From Branchiostoma floridae (Eukaryota; Chordata; Leptocardii; Amphioxiformes; Branchiostomatidae): a DNA stretch of 64,000 nt. The notes beneath the pieces were generated by a model. It ran no database searches. It was not told the DNA's origin and saw only the letters and a list, made by a program, of their open reading frames with translations. Where the stretch lies: contig NC_049982.1 of NCBI RefSeq assembly GCF_000003815.2, forward strand, positions 19,816,410-19,880,409, written 5' to 3'. The stretch's first letter is position 1. The number at the start of each line of letters is the position of its first letter. Of the stretch, positions 25,801 through 31,800 are shown piece after piece. The translations under genes were made by a program, and so were the position numbers.

Positions 25801-28800
25801 TGAAGGGGAGGGAGAAAAGTTTGTGGGTGACTGAATTTCATCATAGTCAGCCAGGGCTTGAATTACATTATTCTGCATACCTGCACTGGTGTAGGTAACA
25901 TTGAGAATTACCTGCACCAGACAAGTTTTACCTGCACCACTCTGGATTCAGGAAGTATGGATCATACTAAAATTGTTCAGGAACCATTGCTATTTTCTCT
26001 TTTATACTTTATAGGTGGTAATAGTCAATGCAGCTAATAACAATCCACATAAACCTACATCATTTGTATAAAATCCAGTGCAGGTTAGGTGCAGGTAGAC
26101 TACAAAAATATGTGCACTGTCCAATTTTACCTGCGCTAAAAGCTGCATATATGCAGGTGGTATTTCGAGGGGAGGGGCAACATTTCTGTCCCCATTTTTT
26201 GTGTTGTGTGAATGAATGAATGAAGTGAAAATGACCTGTGGGCCTTAGCCGCTCTTTCCAGAGGTCCACTATACGTAATACATTGTACATTCATGTTTGG
26301 CTGTGATCGTGATTTTTGAGCCTGAGCAGCAGTGATTTTTTAATTGCTTTGTGCTTTGCCATATTGATACTTAACTTAAGATGTTGTCCCTGAAAATAAA
26401 TGAAAATCAAAATCAGCTAAGAGTAAGAGTAAGACCAGTTTGTAAATCTAGCATCCAACTCCAGGGTCCAGACATGTCCATTATAAAGGTGTTATAAATG
26501 TGTGGGATGTGTGTGCCATGTGTGCTTGTTTGTGTTCAGCTAAGGGACAATGTACTAGTACAATTGACTACATGTGTGTGACAATAATCTGAAACTTGAA
26601 GTTGAAACTGACAGCACCAATACTATCAAAATAGGCCTAGGGTCTACATGGGGGTCTTGATTATGCTTTATTTAATAGATAAAGGCTGACAACACATGAA
26701 AGTTAAATTTTCATTTTGATTCAGTGAGCTAGAATTTTACAATCAAGGATGTTGTGTGAACCATATGATAGATTGCACATACAAGCACCAGATGCAGAGG
26801 CAGAAGCAGGACATTTTGTAGTTTGAATGGAGGGACATGGTATTGAAGGACATATTGTTGACCAAATTTTCACCAAATCCACCAAATATTATGAAATTAT
26901 TATATGCTGCGTATATTTCCTAGATGTATTTCAAGCAGCAAATTTTGCTGGTAGACATCTTTACTAGTATCAGTGGGAAAATACAGCACACAAGAGTCTC
27001 AGCTTTATTTGCTCCCGAACATTCCCCACCTTCCCGCTCAGCCATCATTGAAATTTGAATCTTTTGTGGAAGGGTGGTGGTTACAGCCTGCTGGGCACCA
27101 TATCATCAATACTACTGGGGCTCCTTACACTCACTGCCCTTACTTAACTGGCCCTCCTTACACTCACTGCCCTGCAAAAAGTTGATTTTTTAGCAACGAG
27201 TGTAAGGCACTGATGGTACCTGGTCTAGAGAGATGGAGATGCAATTGAGATTGACTCTAAATGTGTTCTTGACATCAGCTTATATACCAAAGTACCTGAA
27301 TCATAATGATAATAATTTGTATTTGGGATCACTGTTTTTCCTGCATACCTGCACTGGTGATCATTAAAGTTTTTTAAACTAAAAAGTTCCACTGCACACA
27401 CAACGGTTGTCAACGTATAAGTTATAGTATATGTTGTACATGCCTTTAAGTTTGCTGGGATTTAATTTCGTGGTAGCAGGGAAAAGGACATTTCGCTGTG
27501 GTTTAAAGTTCGCTGTAGCACCATGCCATGAAAAAATGTTTGCGGTGGTTTTAAATTCGCGGTGAAGTGGCCACCACAAAAACCGAAAACATAAATCCAC
27601 CGCGAACATTTCTGCATTTACAGGTAAGGGGCAGGTAAACAAATTAGAAATACTACATTCTGCATATTGTAAATTGTAGCTGATATATCTTTCATATAGA
27701 CTAACCAATAGAATCTAAAGACTTTTTTTAAGTTAATAATCTTGTCAATTTCTCAACAACAAAAAAGTCACAGTGCATACGTAACATAAGTACTAAATAT
27801 TATAACCGTAACAAATTATATGACACATAATACTGACGGTCTAGTTTATATATGGGAGCTTACTTTAATTAAAACAATGTTTATCTGCAGTGACATCTTC
27901 ACGGCGATCATTATAAGGAAAACAAGAGTTCAATTCTAGAGACACAGCCACACTGTGCATTAATTGTGATGATGATGTAAACGTTATAACTCACCTGTAA
28001 GGCTGGAACCGGGAGCGTTACGTTGACAGCCGTAATTGTACGCCGAGATTTTCTGGTTACCGCTGTGAATCTACCTCGTGCCACCAAGCAACTATCAAAA
28101 CTATGGCTCCTATCAGTATCAATGTGGTGTTATCTTCACAGATGCTAACCATGATCTTTTGAAAAATTATATAAACGACCGTTGTACGGGTACTAATGCT
28201 TTTACATCGCACATAAGGCTACATCTAGCCTGGTATCCAGCCATATTGTAGCTCTCAAGTCTCGCCTACCATTTGCGGGGAGAACAGAAGAGACTCGGGA
28301 CAGTGCTCGGGAGCTATGATACGGAGAGAACAGGAGCTATATACGGCTGGATACCGGGCTATCGCTACGAAAAGGCCGCCATTTTGATCATGCTGATCAG
28401 CTGGTCTGCTCGACTCCCATCACGCATTGCGCGGCAGCTCCCTCTTAATCTACCACCGACAACTCTCGTTAATGACAGCGATCTGGAACATTGGATCGTA
28501 ATCTATACCCGACACTATCGCCTAATAATTTCCCATTTTTAACGACAAGAAACGCTAATGACAACAGAATGGGGTGCACGGTCTGTGCCCGGAAGCGTTG
28601 TCAATCACTATGATTGACGGGACAGTGATAATTAATTATTCACGCCCATGTTTCCCAATAAGGCTCGAGTTTGCGAGATTGTTTTCTCGAGAGTTGAAAA
28701 GTTTGGCAGTTTGGCGAACCTTTTGTGTGCCAGGTATCCAGAGGAACTATGATGAGATAACATATACAGTCCTTTAAGTCCTTGGGTCAGACCTCGGTGC

Positions 28801-31800
28801 ACGATCTGAGGCAAATTTGAACAGTCCCCGAGTATCCAAGAACGTACTTTTGCCCCAAGCACGGTTCTGGATACAATTGGACTATTCAGGACTGTGCCTG
28901 GGTACGGTTCAGGACAAAGCACTGCTGCATGCGGACTATCCAGAACTGTGCCCAGGCACGGTCCTAGACAGTCCCCGTGTGTCCCTAAACATGCATTTGC
29001 CACAGACACGGTTCTGGATACACGTGGACTACCAAGGACTGTGCCTGGGCATGGCTCTAGATAAAGCTGTCTTTTATCCAGAACCGTGTCTGGTGGTTAA
29101 ATCTACAGTCTTGGATATATAGACCATTGTTGTAAAAATTCGTACTAAGACGTCCATCTGTTTTTGCAACATCAACTCTAAGTATGTAAATGATCCAAGA
29201 CAAGCTGAAATGTACTTTACTGAGCGAGAATAACGCTGATTCTTCCTCATCCCAGCGCCCCGAAAAACAAAGATGGCGGGGCTGCAGGAACGCAAAGCAC
29301 GTTGAACAGACGGTGTCAAGGAAGATCTACTCTATACAACTGATTTGGGTTCATTTTAGTTTTTTTCACTAACAAACCTCAGAACAGTTATTTTGTCTTT
29401 CAGTGCACTTTGTTTACATGCAGCACGAAGCAATCATCCCTATCATTATTCGTGTAAGGAAGCCACCAATTCTCTATGATACTGGAAAAGGTATATATCA
29501 AAACTTATTGTTATCTATGGGTAGCAAACTTGCCATTGTTTGGAAGCTCATATTGTTACTTTTTTATGTTAAATACGCCAGATACCCCAATTAAGACGGG
29601 ATTTTGAAGCCTGTGTTAACTTTCATGTTGCATAACGTATGAACGGCTAACGCTAGAGCCACCAAATTTTTTTGTGACTTGACCTAATATTAAGTTGGCA
29701 GCAATTTCAAAAAGTCAAATTGTTCAATTTTCTTCTTGTTGTTATGGCAACCGCGGTTGTTAACAGGCATATTTAAATAAAATCGTTCTCAAACTATTTT
29801 TCGGGTTTTCTTGCTACATTACTGCTACTTTACTAAAGTAAAAAATATTATGTAATGAAGCATATATTGATAATTAAATGTGTTTAAATCATGCTTATTT
29901 GATGACGAATAAAATCCAAGATGGTGGACCATACCCCCAGATTAACTAGCTTATCATCCCTTAAAATTCGTAACTACCTGTTATTGTTTCATGGACAAAA
30001 CGTTGAAATGAACGTTTTAGTATATTTTCATGTCTGTTGCAGTTGTTCACTGAAAAGAACAGTATTTTGACAATTCAAATTGGCGGACCTAATCCTAAGA
30101 TTGGGGGATCCTAACTGGTATCTCAAATATGTATGACGTCATTTATTGACGTAATTTGACGTTATTAATTCGTGTACATAAAAAATGAGAAAAGTGTTAC
30201 TTTTAATCTATAATTCATATTTCGTAGCGTTGCAAACATAGGCTAAGCTAATTTAAGTTGAACAATAACGATTTTTGTACTAATATACTAATAGATCATC
30301 GGTTTGCACAGCAGGTGAAATACACGACAAAGTTACAGCCGTCACCAAGACCTTCCTGAGGTATGGATCAGTGAGACTACTCCTCCGCAGCATCCAGAAA
30401 TACTACCCCAGAATGCGAGTAGTGGTAGCAGATGACAGTAAACCTATCGAAGACTTACAGTCAGAACATGTGGACCATTACGTCATGCCTTTTGCATCGG
30501 TGAGTATCTGAATATGTGGCTACGTTTCGCATAGAACACCTTGGGGAATCTCATAAATTTTCAATGTGTACTAGTTGTATCTTTACTATAATTGCTTCTT
30601 TTGTAACCCATCGGCCTTAAATACATCATCATTCATGTTCAGCATCATGAAGCTTACCCACATATGTTTAGTATTCGTGCATTTTGCTTTCAAAGAAATG
30701 AATGTCTTGCTTCTGTGTGTGGTCAATTAGAACTTGCACCTTGTAGGGTTGGTTTGGTGGAAGGAACTTGGCGGTTTCCCAGGTGACGACTCCTTACCTT
30801 TTATGGCTGGACGATGACTTTGTCTTTACTGAGGATACGAAACTAGAGATAATGGCGGGAGTCCTTGACAACAGCAATTTGGACGTGGTAAGATCCGTGA
30901 TTTTTCTTGTATTGCATAACATAAGGCAAAAATCCAAACTTTTCCCTGATCACACAAATTCCAACCATAAGGGACCCAAAGTTCAAAAAAATCTCCCAGC
31001 GTTCACAAAAAGCGTACAAAATGGTCTCGCCGGGTCGTTTAAATCATTGTTCATTCGTTCATCGCTATGACGTCTCTCTCTCTCTCTCACAAGCAGTCCA
31101 TAATCTGATCAGCTGAACAAAAAGATAACCCATTGACATTGGGTAACAGTTGTACATGTTAATCTATCTTTTGTCATTCTATCTTTTTATTTCATTAGGG
31201 GATATTAGGACAATACAATCAAAAAAATCTTAACATATCGCAAATCACACATATCTTTAAGACAACGATTTTATCATCGGAATTAAAGTGCAATTCAAAC
31301 TTCAGTTGCTTGAGTTGTGCAATCTGATATGTACTGCTGAGAGCTACAATCTAAGCATATTGGGTTTGACTTCTTTCTGGAAGCAGTGGAAGACAAAGTG
31401 ACCCCCTTTTTCTATAATGAGTGGGTTATGTGACGTTAACAGGGTTATAGTTTTGTTTCCGTCAGTAAATGTTTGGAACTTTTTGTGGGTTTTGCCAGCC
31501 TCTTCGAAAAGCTCTTTACTTTCCTGGTCATTAGAGAGGCAGTTTGAAATAAAATGTATTTCGTCTTCCACCGGTTTTGAAATACAATCATAGTTAAACA
31601 CATTATTTCGCCCATAGGTAGCCTTTTGCACTGCCATTTCTCAATTGCAAGGGAGTGGGCGCTAATTCTAAGCAAGGAGGTTATTGTTCTAAGCCTGCAC
31701 ATTGCCAATCTTACCTCATATTTATCTAGTAATATTGAATTATTTTCCATGGAGTATCCCTTCTTGAGTTTCTTGAAGAATCTTAACTTTCCTTTATCCG

